Shown here piece by piece: positions 1-9,913 of a stretch of 64,000 nt of DNA. Origin of the DNA: Pseudomonas hefeiensis (GTDB lineage: Bacteria > Pseudomonadota > Gammaproteobacteria > Pseudomonadales > Pseudomonadaceae). The stretch lies in assembly GCF_030687835.1 (NCBI RefSeq), contig NZ_CP117449.1, positions 1,302,001 through 1,366,000 on the forward strand. Reading direction: 5' to 3'. The notes under the pieces were generated by a model, which had not been told where the DNA came from, ran no database searches, and was given only the letters and a program-made list of their open reading frames with translations. Made by a program: the position numbers and the translations under genes. How positions within the stretch are numbered: position 1 is the stretch's first letter; the number at the start of each line of letters is the position of its first letter.

Positions 1-574
1 CCAGGTCTTCGGGCACGATGCAGGGTTTGTTTGCCAGCCGGTGCTGGTTGGCCACGGCGAGCATTGCTTCGTAGGTGAACAGCGGCACGTAGGTGATGCC
101 CGCCAGTTCCAGCGGGTCAGAGGTCACCACCAGGTCCAGATCGCCCCGGGCCAGGGCCGGCAGAGGGGCGAAGGCGAAACCCGAGGCCAGGTCCAGTTCG
201 ACTTCCGGCCAGGCGTCGCGGAACTGGTCGATGGTGGGCATCAGCCACTGAAAGCAACTGTGGCACTCAATGGCCATGTGCAAGCGCCCGGCGGTGCCTC
301 CGGCCAGCCGACCGATGTCCCGCTCGGCGCTGCGCAGCAGCGGCAGGGTGGCGTCGGCCAGTTGCAGCAAGCGCAGGCCAGCGCTGGTGAAGCGCACCGG
401 TTTGGTCTTGCGCACGAATAACTGCATGCCCAGGCGTTCCTCCAGTTCCTTGAACTGGTGGGAAAGGGCGGACTGGGTCAGGTGCAGGCGTTCGGCGGCT
501 TCGACCAGGCTATCGGCTTCGCGCAGGGCATGCAGGGTCTTGAGGTGGCGGATTTCAAGCACCGTGGGCTCCAT
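1..574 (-). CDS. metR: LysR-family methionine regulator MetR (3' end cut by window edge)
   Basis: The first 191 codons are visible and the C-terminal part lies outside the window. The N-terminus is a LysR-type winged helix-turn-helix (residues about 1-60, with LTQSALSHQFKELEERLG). The start of the effector-binding domain follows, with the ECHSCFQWLMPTI stretch characteristic of MetR. MetR activates methionine-synthesis genes, in particular metE, with homocysteine as co-inducer. It is divergent from metE with 95 bases between the start codons, the classic metR-metE arrangement. A dyad (574-586) overlaps the start codon, which suggests autorepression. The identification is firm from sequence plus context. 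Confidence 0.93.
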   Translation of the reverse strand, partial: MEPTVLEIRHLKTLHALREADSLVEAAERLHLTQSALSHQFKELEERLGMQLFVRKTKPVRFTSAGLRLLQLADATLPLLRSAERDIGRLAGGTAGRLHMAIECHSCFQWLMPTIDQFRDAWPEVELDLASGFAFAPLPALARGDLDLVVTSDPLELAGITYVPLFTYEAMLAVANQHRLANKPCIVPEDL

Positions 575-617
575 GAGTAAAACTCGTGATCAACACGAAA
601 AGGTTGAGTTTGTCTCA
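574..617. promoter_or_regulatory. two candidate MetR boxes between metR and metE
   Basis: Two 13-bp dyads with the same geometry are present: TGAGTAAAACTCG at 574-586 and TGAGTTTGTCTCA at 605-617. They are 31 bp apart (about three helical turns). The enteric MetR consensus is TGAA-N5-TTCA, so both are degenerate matches of the right length and spacing. The first overlaps the metR start codon and the second lies 53 bp upstream of the metE start. Assignment to MetR is inference from position and form. Confidence 0.6.
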
Positions 618-669
618 TGTAGGGCTGGCTGTCGACAATGGCGCCATCTTTTACAGGAGGACACACACC

Positions 670-2982
670 ATGGCCCTGGCCCACACCTTAGGTTTTCCCC
701 GCATCGGCGCCGACCGCGAACTGAAAAAAGCCCTCGAAGCCTACTGGAAGGGCGACCTGGCACCGGCCGCGCTGCAAGCGGTGGGGCGCGAACTGCGGGC
801 CCGGCACTGGCAACTGCAGAAGGATGCCGGCATTGACCTGCTGCCGGTCGGTGATTTCGCCTGGTACGACCAGGTGCTCAGCCACACTTTGACCCTGGGG
901 GCTGTCCCGCCGCGATTCCAAAGCACCCTCGACGCCCAGGCAAAGCCGACTCTCGACACCCTGTTCGCCATGGCCCGAGGCGCCACCGCTGCCTGCTGCG
1001 GTGCCGATCACGGGCAAGCCCAATATGCTCAGGAACTGACCAAGTGGTTCGACACCAACTACCACTATCTGGTCCCGGAGTTTTCCGCCGACCAGCGCTT
1101 CGCCCTGAGTTGGGAGCAACTGTTCGAGGAAGTGGACGAGGCCCATGCCCTGGGACACCGGGTCAAACCGGTGCTCATCGGCCCTTTGACGTATCTGTGG
1201 CTGGGCAAGGCCAAGGGCGAGGATTTCGACAAGCTCAACCTGCTCGAGCGGCTGTTGCCGGTCTACGGTGAAATCCTCAATCGGCTCAAGGCCCAGGGCG
1301 TTGAGTGGGTGCAGATCGACGAGCCGATCCTCACCCTCGACCTGCCGCAGGCCTGGAAAAGCGCTTTCGAGCGTGCCTATCACATCCTTCAGTATTCGCC
1401 GCTGAAAAAGCTGGTGGCGACCTATTTCAGTGGTCTGGAAGACAACCTCGGCCTGGCGGTGAGCCTGCCGGTGGACGGTTTGCACATCGACGCGGTACGG
1501 GCGCCGGAACAACTGGGCCAGGTGCTCGATCGCCTGCCGACTTACAAAATCCTGTCGGTGGGGCTGGTCAATGGTCGTAACGTCTGGCGCTGTGAACTGG
1601 AACAGGCGCTGGCGCAGTTGCAGCCGGCCCAGGAGCGTTTTGGCGACAATCTCTGGGTCAGCACCTCTTGCTCTCTGTTGCACAGCCCCGTGGACCTGGA
1701 GCGTGAAGACCGGCTCGACCCCGAACTCAAGAGTTGGCTGGCCTTTGCCGTGCAGAAATGCGGTGAAGTGGCGGTACTGCGCGATGCACTCAACGATCCA
1801 CAGGCCCCCGGCGTGCAACACGCCCTGGCCAACAGCCGTGACGTGCATGCTCGTCGTGCCGCCTCGACACGCATTCATAAAGCCGAGGTCCAGGCCCGCC
1901 TCGCCGCGATAGGACCACAAGACAGCCAGCGGCGCTCGCCGTTTGCCCAGCGCATCGAGCAGCAGCGCGCACGGCTGAAGCTGCCGGCCTTTCCCACCAC
2001 CACCATCGGCTCCTTCCCGCAGACTCCGGCGATTCGCCTGGCGCGTCAGGCCTACAAGCAAGGCAAGCTGTCGGCCAACGATTATCAGGACGCCATGCAT
2101 ACCGAGATCCGCCACGCCGTGCAGATTCAGGAGCGTCTCGGCCTGGACGTGCTGGTACATGGCGAAGCCGAGCGCAACGACATGGTGGAATATTTCGCCG
2201 AGCAACTGGACGGCTATGCCTTCACCCGTTTCGGCTGGGTCCAGAGTTACGGTTCGCGTTGTGTGAAGCCGGCGATCATCTACGGCGACATCAGCCGGCC
2301 GCAAGCAATGACCGTCGACTGGATCCGCTACGCACAAAGCCTGACCGACAAGGTGATGAAGGGCATGCTCACCGGCCCCGTGACCATGTTGATGTGGTCG
2401 TTCCCTCGTGAGGACGTCTCGCGTCAGGTCCAGGCGCAACAACTGGCCCTGGCCCTGCGTGATGAAGTGCTGGACCTGGAAAAGGCCGGGATCAAAATCG
2501 TGCAGATCGACGAGGCGGCGTTCCGCGAAGGTTTGCCCTTGCGACGCGGGCAATGGCAACAATACCTGGACTGGGCGGTGCAAGCGTTTCGCTTGAGCGC
2601 CTCGGGCGTGGGCGACGAAACCCAGATCCACACCCACATGTGCTACAGCGAGTTCAATGACGTGATCAAGGCCATTGCCGCCATGGACGCCGACGTCATC
2701 ACCATTGAAACCTCGCGTTCGGACATGGAGCTGCTGGAGGCTTTCGAAGTGTTCGAGTATCCCAACGACATCGGCCCGGGCGTCTACGACATCCACTCGC
2801 CACGGGTGCCGGACACGGCCGAGATGGTTGCGTTGATGAGCAAGGCGGTGAAGCGGATTGCGGCAGACCGGCTGTGGGTCAACCCCGATTGCGGTTTGAA
2901 GACCCGGGCGTGGCCGGAGGCAGAAGCAGCGCTGGTGAACATGGTGGCGGCGGCGCGGCAGTTGCGCAGTCAGTTGGCCTGA
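670..2982 (+). CDS. metE: cobalamin-independent methionine synthase MetE
   Basis: This gene encodes 5-methyltetrahydropteroyltriglutamate-homocysteine methyltransferase, the last step of methionine synthesis in the cytoplasm, without vitamin B12. The protein has 770 residues, the usual family length. It begins [19 protein letters not shown], the standard MetE N-terminus. The zinc-binding C-terminal barrel shows the expected [10 protein letters not shown] motif (His and Cys ligands) and a later NPDCGLKTR motif with the second Cys. An open frame runs further upstream to 586, but the start at 670 has an AGGAGG Shine-Dalgarno at 655-660 and matches the family N-terminus. It is divergent from metR and probably activated by it. 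Confidence 0.97.
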   Translation: MALAHTLGFPRIGADRELKKALEAYWKGDLAPAALQAVGRELRARHWQLQKDAGIDLLPVGDFAWYDQVLSHTLTLGAVPPRFQSTLDAQAKPTLDTLFAMARGATAACCGADHGQAQYAQELTKWFDTNYHYLVPEFSADQRFALSWEQLFEEVDEAHALGHRVKPVLIGPLTYLWLGKAKGEDFDKLNLLERLLPVYGEILNRLKAQGVEWVQIDEPILTLDLPQAWKSAFERAYHILQYSPLKKLVATYFSGLEDNLGLAVSLPVDGLHIDAVRAPEQLGQVLDRLPTYKILSVGLVNGRNVWRCELEQALAQLQPAQERFGDNLWVSTSCSLLHSPVDLEREDRLDPELKSWLAFAVQKCGEVAVLRDALNDPQAPGVQHALANSRDVHARRAASTRIHKAEVQARLAAIGPQDSQRRSPFAQRIEQQRARLKLPAFPTTTIGSFPQTPAIRLARQAYKQGKLSANDYQDAMHTEIRHAVQIQERLGLDVLVHGEAERNDMVEYFAEQLDGYAFTRFGWVQSYGSRCVKPAIIYGDISRPQAMTVDWIRYAQSLTDKVMKGMLTGPVTMLMWSFPREDVSRQVQAQQLALALRDEVLDLEKAGIKIVQIDEAAFREGLPLRRGQWQQYLDWAVQAFRLSASGVGDETQIHTHMCYSEFNDVIKAIAAMDADVITIETSRSDMELLEAFEVFEYPNDIGPGVYDIHSPRVPDTAEMVALMSKAVKRIAADRLWVNPDCGLKTRAWPEAEAALVNMVAAARQLRSQLA

Positions 2983-3030
2983 AGCCGGCGCCTTGGGTCT
3001 GTACCTTGAGTCTGTACCTTGAATTTGTAC

Positions 3031-3119
3031 CTGTGGGAGCAAAGCTTGCTCGCGATACAGACGCCTCGATTCCAGAAAGATCGCGCTGGCTTCATCGCGA
3101 GCAAGCTTTGCTCCCACAG
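3031..3119. repeat. REP pair (GTGGGAGC family, inverted)
   Basis: Two inverted copies of the palindromic unit CTGTGGGAGCAAAGCTTGCT...GCGA face each other around a spacer of about 40 bases, forming a REPIN. It lies between metE and the hydrolase gene. The same unit recurs throughout the window. Confidence 0.9.
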
Positions 3120-3246
3120 ACAAATCATTCACCGCAGCAGACCATTGGGCAATCTTCATCAAACTGTCACGCAACTGTGGCAGCGCGCTTGAACAAACTT
3201 CATCAGACTCGCGCTCTACTGGGGTTCTGCGTTTTGGTGTTTCTTC

Positions 3247-4266
3247 ATGCGTGTATTTATGTTCCTGGCCGCGTTGTTATTCGGCCTGCCGTCGATGGCG
3301 GCTTCTCGATGTGATGTCAACGTTGCGACCCAACGGGTCGATCTGGATCAGGTAAGCCTGGCGTACCAGAGCATCGGCCGTGCCTCCGACCCGGTGTTGT
3401 TGCTGGTGATGGGCTTGGGCGGGCAGTTAATCCATTGGCCGGACGAAGTGGTGGCTGCCCTGTGCGAGCAGGGCTTTCGGGTGATCCGCTACGACAACCG
3501 CGACGTGGGCTTGTCCGCCTGGCGCCAGGCTCCCGGCAGCGCCAACCTGGCTTTTGAGGCCTTGCGCTACAAGCTGGGCTTGCCGGTGGCTGCCCCCTAC
3601 ACCTTGACCGACATGGCCGACGATGGGCTGGGGTTGATGGACGCGTTGCAGGTGCAAAACTTTCATGTACTGGGGGTGAGCATGGGCGGCATGATCGCCC
3701 AGCACATGGCGGCCATGGCGCCGCAGCGGGTTGAGAGCCTGACCCTGATCATGACCAGTTCGGGCGCCGAAGGCCTGCCGGCACCCAGTGAAACCCTGGT
3801 GAAGCTGTTGTCCCGGCGCAGTGCGCCGAATCGTGAAGTGGCCCTGGAACAACAGGCCGATCTGCTGGCCGCCCTGGGCAGCCCTATGGTGGTGGATGAC
3901 CGTCAGGCACTGTTGCATCAGGCCGCCCAGGCCTATGACCGGGCCTTCAACCCCGAAGGCGTGCAGCGCCAGATCATGGCAATCATGGCCGAGCCGAGCC
4001 GGGTGGCGCTGCTCAATCAACTGCGCGTGCCGACCCTGGTGGTTCACGGCACCGCCGACCCGTTGTTGCCGGTGATGCACGGCGTGCACTTGGCGGCGCA
4101 TATCCGCGGCAGCCGCTTGAAACTGATACCGGGCCTGGCCCATCGGTTTCAAGAGGCGTTCAAGGAGCCGTTGCTGGGGGCGGTGTTACCCTACTTGCAG
4201 CAGCACCGCGAAGACACCTCGCATTGGGCGCAGATCGAGCCGGTGCGGGTGCCGAATCTGCTCTAG
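3247..4266 (+). CDS. exported alpha/beta hydrolase
   Basis: A 339-residue alpha/beta-hydrolase-fold protein of unknown substrate. The first 18 or so residues ([18 protein letters not shown]) look like a Sec signal peptide, so a periplasmic location is likely. The nucleophile elbow is GVSMGG near residue 145. An acid follows in GTADPLLP and a histidine in PGLAHRF, completing a Ser-Asp-His triad in the right order. An oxyanion-hole region ([11 protein letters not shown]) precedes it. It resembles the many proteobacterial hydrolases annotated only as alpha/beta hydrolase. It is a single gene flanked by REP elements on both sides. Confidence 0.85.
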   Translation: MRVFMFLAALLFGLPSMAASRCDVNVATQRVDLDQVSLAYQSIGRASDPVLLLVMGLGGQLIHWPDEVVAALCEQGFRVIRYDNRDVGLSAWRQAPGSANLAFEALRYKLGLPVAAPYTLTDMADDGLGLMDALQVQNFHVLGVSMGGMIAQHMAAMAPQRVESLTLIMTSSGAEGLPAPSETLVKLLSRRSAPNREVALEQQADLLAALGSPMVVDDRQALLHQAAQAYDRAFNPEGVQRQIMAIMAEPSRVALLNQLRVPTLVVHGTADPLLPVMHGVHLAAHIRGSRLKLIPGLAHRFQEAFKEPLLGAVLPYLQQHREDTSHWAQIEPVRVPNLL

Positions 4267-4291
4267 CGTTTCCTGTGATAAGGGGACTGAC

Positions 4292-4426
4292 CTGTGGCGA
4301 GGGGATTTATCCCCGCTGGGTTGCGAAGCGACCCCAAAACTGGCGCCTCGGTATGTCAGGCTGATCATGTTCGATTGCTTGGGGCCTGCTGCGCAGTCCA
4401 GCGGGGATAAATCCCCTCGCCACAGG
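4292..4426. repeat. REP pair (GAGGGGATTTATCCCC family)
   Basis: Two inverted copies of TGTGGCGAGGGGATTTATCC enclose a spacer of about 80 bases that itself carries complementary GCTGCG-type arms. This is a second REP family, distinct from the GTGGGAGC family. It lies between the convergent hydrolase and LysR genes and may form a bidirectional hairpin. Confidence 0.88.
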
Positions 4427-4444
4427 GGGCTTGCAGTGAAACAG

Positions 4445-5341
4445 CTACCGTGCCTGCGCCTGCTCCACCAGCCACTCCATCAATTCCTGCAACTGCTCCG
4501 ACGCTGCGGGCTTACGCGGGTACACCAGGTGATAGGCCAATCCGGTCCTGACCTTCAGTTCGAACGGCATCACCAGTCGCCCGGCGTTCAGGTCGTCGCC
4601 TATCAGCGACCAGTCGCCAATCGCCACGCCCGTGCCTTGGGAGGCCATGGACATCGCCAGGTCCAGGGTTTCGAAATGCTGGCCTTTGCTGACGTTGTTC
4701 AGTTGCACCTGCGCAGCCTCCAGCCAGGCGTTCCAGTCGCGCTCGTCACTGGTGGGATGGAGCAGCAGATGGTGTTGCAGGTCGGAGGGTGAGCGCAGCG
4801 GCACCGGACCTTCAAGCAGTGGACGGGAACACACCGGCGTCAGCTGTTCATCGAACAAGTGCAGGCACGCCAACGAAGGCGTGGGCAGCGGCCCGTAGAC
4901 CACTGCGGCGTCGAAGGTTTCGCGCTGGAAATCCACGCCGTGGCGGACGGTGGTCGTCAACGCCACCGGTATGTCCGGCCGTTCCTTCTGCCATTGCAGC
5001 AAACGCGGCATCAACCAGCGCAATACGCAGGTCGGCGCCTTGAGCTGCACGCTCTGGCGTTTCTCGCCGATCTGCTCCACCGCTTCAGCGATCAGGCCGA
5101 ACACCTGTTGCACCCGTGGTAACCACGCCTGGCCCTGCGGCGTCAGGCTCAGGCCCCGTGCCTGACGCAGGAACAGCGCATAACCCAAATGCTCCTCCAA
5201 CCCGGCGATCTGCCGACTCACCGCGCCCTGGGTGATGTGCAGCTGTTCCGCCGCCCGGGTGAAGTTGCAGCACTGGGCGGTGATCAGAAACGTGTGCAGC
5301 GCCGGGAGCGGGGGAAGTCGTTTCATTTGGAATCGAGCCAT
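4445..5341 (-). CDS. LysR-family regulator, probable controller of the adjacent decarboxylase operon
   Basis: A 298-residue LysR regulator of the GcvA-like branch. The helix-turn-helix is at residues about 10-65 (NFTRAAEQLHITQGAVSRQI), followed by a substrate-binding domain. The start at 5341 gives MARFQMKRLPPLPALHTF. An internal ATG at 5326 gives the more usual MKRLPPLPALHTF start, and neither has a strong Shine-Dalgarno. It is divergent from the decarboxylase/aldehyde dehydrogenase pair with a 94-base gap that contains a palindrome, so it probably controls that operon and itself. The inducer is unknown; 2-ketoarginine or a related guanidino compound is a guess from context. Confidence 0.88.
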   Translation of the reverse strand: MARFQMKRLPPLPALHTFLITAQCCNFTRAAEQLHITQGAVSRQIAGLEEHLGYALFLRQARGLSLTPQGQAWLPRVQQVFGLIAEAVEQIGEKRQSVQLKAPTCVLRWLMPRLLQWQKERPDIPVALTTTVRHGVDFQRETFDAAVVYGPLPTPSLACLHLFDEQLTPVCSRPLLEGPVPLRSPSDLQHHLLLHPTSDERDWNAWLEAAQVQLNNVSKGQHFETLDLAMSMASQGTGVAIGDWSLIGDDLNAGRLVMPFELKVRTGLAYHLVYPRKPAASEQLQELMEWLVEQAQAR

Positions 5342-5383
5342 GACGTAGGGACATGGCTAGTATGACTTTTTATCCATTGTTGC

Positions 5384-5398
5384 GGCTATGGCCTAGCC
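5384..5398. promoter_or_regulatory. 15-bp palindrome in the LysR/decarboxylase divergent promoter
   Basis: The dyad GGCTA-TGGCC-TAGCC lies midway between the divergent starts. Another GGCTAG half occurs at 5355-5360. Its size and position fit a LysR recognition site, though the factor is not shown. Confidence 0.4.
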
Positions 5399-5435
5399 GT
5401 TCCAATAACGCCATTCCCCGAAAACAAGAAGGTCA

Positions 5436-7079
5436 GTGGCAATGGCGACGTGCGGCGAAGTATTGGTCAAGTTACTCGAAGGGTATGGCGTGGAGCAGGT
5501 GTTCGGGATTCCCGGCGTGCACACAGTCGAGTTGTATCGCGGGCTGGCCCGTTCCAGCATCCGCCATGTGACGCCGCGTCACGAACAGGGTGCCGGGTTC
5601 ATGGCCGACGGGTATGCCCGCGTCAGCGGCAAGCCCGGTGTGTGCTTCATCATCACCGGCCCCGGCATGACCAACATCACCACCGCTATGGGCCAGGCCT
5701 ACGCCGATTCGATCCCGATGCTGGTGATCTCCAGCGTACAGTCCCGCAGCCAGTTGGGCGGCGGACGCGGCAAGCTGCACGAGCTGCCGAACCAGAGTGC
5801 GTTGGTGAGTGGCGTGGCGGCGTTTTCCCACACGCTGATGTCCGCCGCCGAGTTGCCGGGAGTGCTGGCGCGGGCTTTCGCCTTGTTCCAGGCCAGTCGC
5901 CCGCGGCCGGTGCACATTGAAATCCCGTTGGACGTTCTGGTGGAAGAGGCCGATGCCTTGCTCGCCTCCACGCCAGTGAACATCAGCCGTGCCGGGGCTG
6001 CGCCGAGTGCCGTGGCGCAGATGTCAGCCATGCTGGCGAAGGCCCAACGGCCCCTGATCCTGGCCGGTGGCGGGGCCATTGATGCCGCCCGCGAACTGAC
6101 CGAACTGGCTGAGTGCCTTGGCGCACCCGTGGCGTTGACCATCAACGCCAAAGGCTTGTTGCCGTCCCGTCATCCGCTGTTGATCGGCTCCACGCAAAGC
6201 CTGGTGGCCACCCGCGCACTGGTGGCCGAGGCCGATGTGGTACTGGCCATCGGCACCGAACTGGCCGAGACCGACTACGACATCACCTTCGCCGGCGGCT
6301 TCGAGATCCCCGGTGCATTACTGCGCATTGACATCGACCCGGACCAGACGGTGCGCAACTACCCGCCGTACCTGGCGCTGGTGGCCGACGCCCGCAGCGC
6401 CAGCCAGGCCTTGCTCGATGGGTTGAAACAACACTCCCTGACCTGGCGCGACAGCGATTGGGGCCAGGTGCGAGCTGCGCGGTTACGTGCGGATCTGGAC
6501 CGGGACTGGGACGTCGCGACCCGCGCGCAGACCTTGTTCATCGACACGGTTTTGCAGGCCTTGCCCGACGCAGTATTCGTCGGTGACTCCACGCAACCGG
6601 TGTACACCGGCAACCTGACCTTCAACCCGGAACATCCCCGTCGCTGGTTCAATGCGTCCACCGGCTACGGCACCCTCGGCTATGCCTTGCCGGCGGCCAT
6701 CGGCGCCTGGCTCGGCGGCGTCGATTCGGGTCACGGTCGTCCGCCAGTGGTGTGCCTGATCGGTGATGGCGGGTTGCAGTTCACCCTGCCGGAGCTGGCC
6801 AGCGCCGTGGAAGCAGGCGTGCCAGTGATCGTGCTGCTGTGGAATAACCAGGGTTACGAAGAGATCAAAAAATACATGGTCAACCGCGCCATTGAACCGG
6901 TGGGCGTGGACATCTACACCCCGGATTTCATCGGCGTGGCCAAGGCTCTGGGCTGCTTTGCACACGCCATCGACGGTGTGGAACCATTGCGCGCCGCGTT
7001 GCTGGCGGCCCAAGACCGCCAAGGCCCGACCCTAATCGAAATCGATCAGGCGCGCTGGATGATGGAGGTGGCCCAATGA
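5436..7079 (+). CDS. aruI: thiamine-diphosphate decarboxylase, probable 5-guanidino-2-oxopentanoate (2-ketoarginine) decarboxylase
   Basis: A 547-residue enzyme of the acetolactate synthase/pyruvate decarboxylase superfamily. The N-terminal pyrimidine-binding domain has the catalytic glutamate in RHEQGAGFMADGYAR. The C-terminal domain has the GDG...NN cofactor motif, from GDGGLQFTLPELA to LLWNNQGYEE. The family member AruI decarboxylates 2-ketoarginine to 4-guanidinobutyraldehyde in the arginine transaminase pathway. The next gene, overlapping by four bases (ATGA), is an aldehyde dehydrogenase that could oxidise that product. The specific substrate is inference from resemblance and this pairing. 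A general acetolactate-synthase-like role cannot be excluded. Confidence 0.75.
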   Translation: MAMATCGEVLVKLLEGYGVEQVFGIPGVHTVELYRGLARSSIRHVTPRHEQGAGFMADGYARVSGKPGVCFIITGPGMTNITTAMGQAYADSIPMLVISSVQSRSQLGGGRGKLHELPNQSALVSGVAAFSHTLMSAAELPGVLARAFALFQASRPRPVHIEIPLDVLVEEADALLASTPVNISRAGAAPSAVAQMSAMLAKAQRPLILAGGGAIDAARELTELAECLGAPVALTINAKGLLPSRHPLLIGSTQSLVATRALVAEADVVLAIGTELAETDYDITFAGGFEIPGALLRIDIDPDQTVRNYPPYLALVADARSASQALLDGLKQHSLTWRDSDWGQVRAARLRADLDRDWDVATRAQTLFIDTVLQALPDAVFVGDSTQPVYTGNLTFNPEHPRRWFNASTGYGTLGYALPAAIGAWLGGVDSGHGRPPVVCLIGDGGLQFTLPELASAVEAGVPVIVLLWNNQGYEEIKKYMVNRAIEPVGVDIYTPDFIGVAKALGCFAHAIDGVEPLRAALLAAQDRQGPTLIEIDQARWMMEVAQ

Positions 7080-8524
7080 ACTTCCCCACCACCCAGGACG
7101 GCCTATATATCAACGGCCAATGGTCATCGGGTGACCAGCATTTGCGGGTGATCAACCCGGCAACCGAAGCGCTGCTGACCACGGTCAATGGCGGCGATGA
7201 GCGTGCGGTCGATCAGGCTCTGGATGCGGCGACCCAGGCGTTGGCTCAATGGTCGACTACCACCGGCACCGAGCGCGGCGCGATCCTGCGTCGGATCGCC
7301 GCCGGCGTGCAGGCCGGTCGTGAGCGGTTGATGCACCTGCAATCGAGCAACAATGGCAAACCGCTGTTCGAAGCGGCCATTGACGTTGATGACGTGGTCG
7401 CCACCTTCGAGTATTACGCCGAACTGGCCGAAGGGCTGGACGCCCGGCAGGACAGCCCGCTGGCATTGCCCAGCGATGACTTCAGTGCACGGCTGCGCCG
7501 CGAACCCTGTGGTGTGGTGGGATTGATCGTGCCGTGGAATTTCCCGATGGTCACCACCGCCTGGAAGCTCGCCCCGGCCTTGGCTGCCGGCTGTTGTGTG
7601 GTGCTCAAACCTTCGGAGGTGACACCGCTGCCGGAGCTGGAACTGGCTTCGATCATAGACGGATGTGGCTTGCCGCACGGGGTGTTCAACCTGATCTGCG
7701 GCACGGGTCTGGCCGTGGGCGCGCCGCTGGCGACAGATCCGCGTGTGGCGAAGATTTCCTTTACCGGCAGCAATGCGGTGGGTGTGCAGGTGATGCAACG
7801 GGCGGCGGAAACGGTAAAGGGCGTGAGCCTGGAACTGGGGGGCAAGTCGTCGTTGCTGGTGCTGGCCGACGCCGACCTGGAGCTGGCGGTGGAACTGGCC
7901 TGTGGTGGCGGTTTCTTTAACGCCGGGCAAATGTGCTCGGCCACCAGTCGCGTGCTGGTCGCCGATGAGCTGGCCGATGAGTTCCTGCAACGGCTCAAGA
8001 CGCGTGCCGAAGCGATTCGCGTGGCTGACCCGTTTGACCCTGACGTGGAGATGGGCGCGCTGGTCAACCAGGCGCAATACCAGCGGGTGCTCGGGCATAT
8101 CGACCGGGGCCTGAGCGCCGGGGCGACGCTGGTGTGCGGCGGGCAACGACCCGCGCATTTGCCACGCGGCTATTTTCTACAGCCGACAGTCTTCACCGAC
8201 GTGCCTGTGGACAGCGCACTGTGGTGCGAAGAAATCTTCGGGCCGGTGTTGTGCGTACGCGGGTTCTCCAGCGCGGAGCAAGCGATTGCCCTGGCCAACG
8301 ACAGCCGTTTTGGCCTGGTGGCCAGTGTCGTCAGTCGCGATATCGAAGTTGCCGAACAGCTGGCCAATGCTTTGCAGGCGGGACTGGTGTGGATCAACGC
8401 CCCCCAGGTGATCTTTCCCCAGGCGGCGTGGGGCGGTTACAAGCAGAGCAGCATGGGCCGCGAGTTGGGGCCTTGGGGGCTGGCGGCGTTTCAGGAGATC
8501 AAGCATGTGGTGCGGGCGGTTTGA
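7076..8524 (+). CDS. NAD(P)-dependent aldehyde dehydrogenase (probable 4-guanidinobutyraldehyde dehydrogenase)
   Basis: A 482-residue member of the ALDH superfamily, close in style to betaine/amino-aldehyde dehydrogenases. Visible motifs are the VPWNFPM cofactor loop, FTGSNAVG (Rossmann fold), the general base in LELGGKSS, the catalytic cysteine in NAGQMCSATSR, and the EEIFGPVLCV region near the C-terminus. Its start overlaps the end of the decarboxylase gene, so the two are translationally coupled. The likely job is oxidation of the aldehyde made by the decarboxylase to 4-guanidinobutyrate. The substrate is inferred from context, not from active-site residues. Confidence 0.85.
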   Translation: MNFPTTQDGLYINGQWSSGDQHLRVINPATEALLTTVNGGDERAVDQALDAATQALAQWSTTTGTERGAILRRIAAGVQAGRERLMHLQSSNNGKPLFEAAIDVDDVVATFEYYAELAEGLDARQDSPLALPSDDFSARLRREPCGVVGLIVPWNFPMVTTAWKLAPALAAGCCVVLKPSEVTPLPELELASIIDGCGLPHGVFNLICGTGLAVGAPLATDPRVAKISFTGSNAVGVQVMQRAAETVKGVSLELGGKSSLLVLADADLELAVELACGGGFFNAGQMCSATSRVLVADELADEFLQRLKTRAEAIRVADPFDPDVEMGALVNQAQYQRVLGHIDRGLSAGATLVCGGQRPAHLPRGYFLQPTVFTDVPVDSALWCEEIFGPVLCVRGFSSAEQAIALANDSRFGLVASVVSRDIEVAEQLANALQAGLVWINAPQVIFPQAAWGGYKQSSMGRELGPWGLAAFQEIKHVVRAV

Positions 8525-8554
8525 ACGCTAGATGTTCGTTGTCTGCTCTGGCCC

Positions 8555-8627
8555 TTTCGCGAGCAAGCCCGCTCCCACAGGGTCCTGCATACACAGGTCA
8601 AAATGTGGGAGCGGGCTTGCTCGCGAA
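8555..8627. repeat. REP pair (GTGGGAGC family)
   Basis: Inverted units TTCGCGAGCAAGCCCGCTCC and its complement are separated by about 25 bases. They lie between the convergent aldehyde dehydrogenase and AraC genes. Confidence 0.88.
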
Positions 8628-8656
8628 GGGGGCGGCCCAGTCAATAAGGCACCGAG

Positions 8657-9586
8657 TCAAACCGTCAACTGCAACCGCGCCAGATCCCGCAGCGGCGGCG
8701 CGCCGAACAGGCGGCTGTACTCGCGGCTGAACTGCGAAGGGCTTTCATACCCCACCCGATACCCCGCCGCCGAGGCTTCCAGCCCTTCGGCCAGCATCAG
8801 TCGCCGGGCTTCCTGAAGGCGCAGTTGCTTCTGGTATTGCAGCGGGCTCATGGCCGTCATGGCCTTGAAGCGGTGATGCAGGGTCGAGACGCTGAGGTTC
8901 ACTTCCCGGGCCAGGTCATCGATGCGCAACGGTTGCTCGAAATGGCCGTTGAGCCATTTGATCGCCTGACTGATGCGATGGCTCTGGCTGTTGGTGATGG
9001 CGATCTCGTACAGCCGATAGCCCTGGGGGCTGCGCAGCAGACGGTACAGAATCTCCCGGCGCACCAGGGGCGCGAGCATGGCGATATCTTTCGGGCTGTC
9101 CAGCAACCGCGCCAGGCGCAACACGGCGTCGAGCATCGGCGTGTCCAGCCGTTCTACATACAGGCCGCGACCGGTGGGGCGCGTGGGTACGCCCAGGGGG
9201 CCCGCGTCGGCGATCAGTGCGGTGATTTCCGCCGGATCGATGTCCAGGCGCAGGGCCAGGATCGGCTGGTCAGGCGAAACGCTGGCGATGCAACCACTCA
9301 GAGGCATCGAGACCGAGACCACCAGGTAATGGAGCGGGTCGTAGTTGAACAACTCATCCGCCAGGCGCACCTGTTTGCTGCCCTGGGCCATGATGCACAG
9401 CGCCGGTCGCGCCAGCACCGGTGCGAATTGATGGGCTTGGCTGTGGCGCGACAGATTCAGCGAGTCGATGGCCGTGGCGTAGCTGCCGTCTTCACTGGTA
9501 TTGCGGGTGATGATCGACGCCAGTTCGGCGCGCTGTTGTTCCAGATACGTGTCCAGCGGGACGTGGGCGTGGTCAAGCGGCGACAT
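8657..9586 (-). CDS. AraC-family transcriptional regulator
   Basis: A 309-residue regulator. An AraC_N-type cupin ligand-binding domain occupies the first 190 or so residues. It is followed by two helix-turn-helix motifs of the AraC type (IDDLAREVNLSVSTLHHRFK and the later GYRVGYESPSQFSREYSRLFG). The frame stays open further upstream to 10105, but the ATG at 9586 is preceded by a CTGAGGA ribosome site and begins at the conserved domain edge. It is divergent from the small monooxygenase gene at 9914. Members of this type often regulate alcohol or aldehyde metabolism; the effector here is unknown. Confidence 0.88.
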   Translation of the reverse strand: MSPLDHAHVPLDTYLEQQRAELASIITRNTSEDGSYATAIDSLNLSRHSQAHQFAPVLARPALCIMAQGSKQVRLADELFNYDPLHYLVVSVSMPLSGCIASVSPDQPILALRLDIDPAEITALIADAGPLGVPTRPTGRGLYVERLDTPMLDAVLRLARLLDSPKDIAMLAPLVRREILYRLLRSPQGYRLYEIAITNSQSHRISQAIKWLNGHFEQPLRIDDLAREVNLSVSTLHHRFKAMTAMSPLQYQKQLRLQEARRLMLAEGLEASAAGYRVGYESPSQFSREYSRLFGAPPLRDLARLQLTV

Positions 9587-9726
9587 GCCGGAATCCTCAG
9601 GAAATGGGGAGCGATGAACAAAGCTTATGTTTGTGCAAGTTGCAGTGGTAGCCACATCCTGTCGAAAGCTTGCCTGATCCTGCACGGCGCATCGAATCGC
9701 AACGGCATAATGTGACCGAAACTTGC

Positions 9727-9745
9727 TTGAAACCTTTTGTTTCAA
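9727..9745. promoter_or_regulatory. perfect inverted repeat in the AraC/monooxygenase gap
   Basis: TTGAAAC-CTTTT-GTTTCAA is a perfect 7-bp-arm dyad. It is the only clear structure I see in the 327-base gap 9587-9913 between divergent genes. It may be an operator for the AraC regulator or for another factor. Confidence 0.35.
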
Positions 9746-9913
9746 CTTTCTCGGCTCTTCGCGGATGGAGGGCCGATTGGGTCCCGCTCCCGCGCAGGAA
9801 TGTGCAATGGGTCGGCAGGAATCGACTAACAAGGCTGGCGTCGTGGCGCTTAACCTTTGATCCTGTCGCAGCCTGTCCCGGGCTGCACAACGGATTACCT
9901 GGGAGGGTTGAAC

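Noticed and set aside
688..3174. 828-residue open frame antisense to metE
   Set aside because: It is a shadow of the high-GC metE gene, with no ribosome site or recognisable domain.
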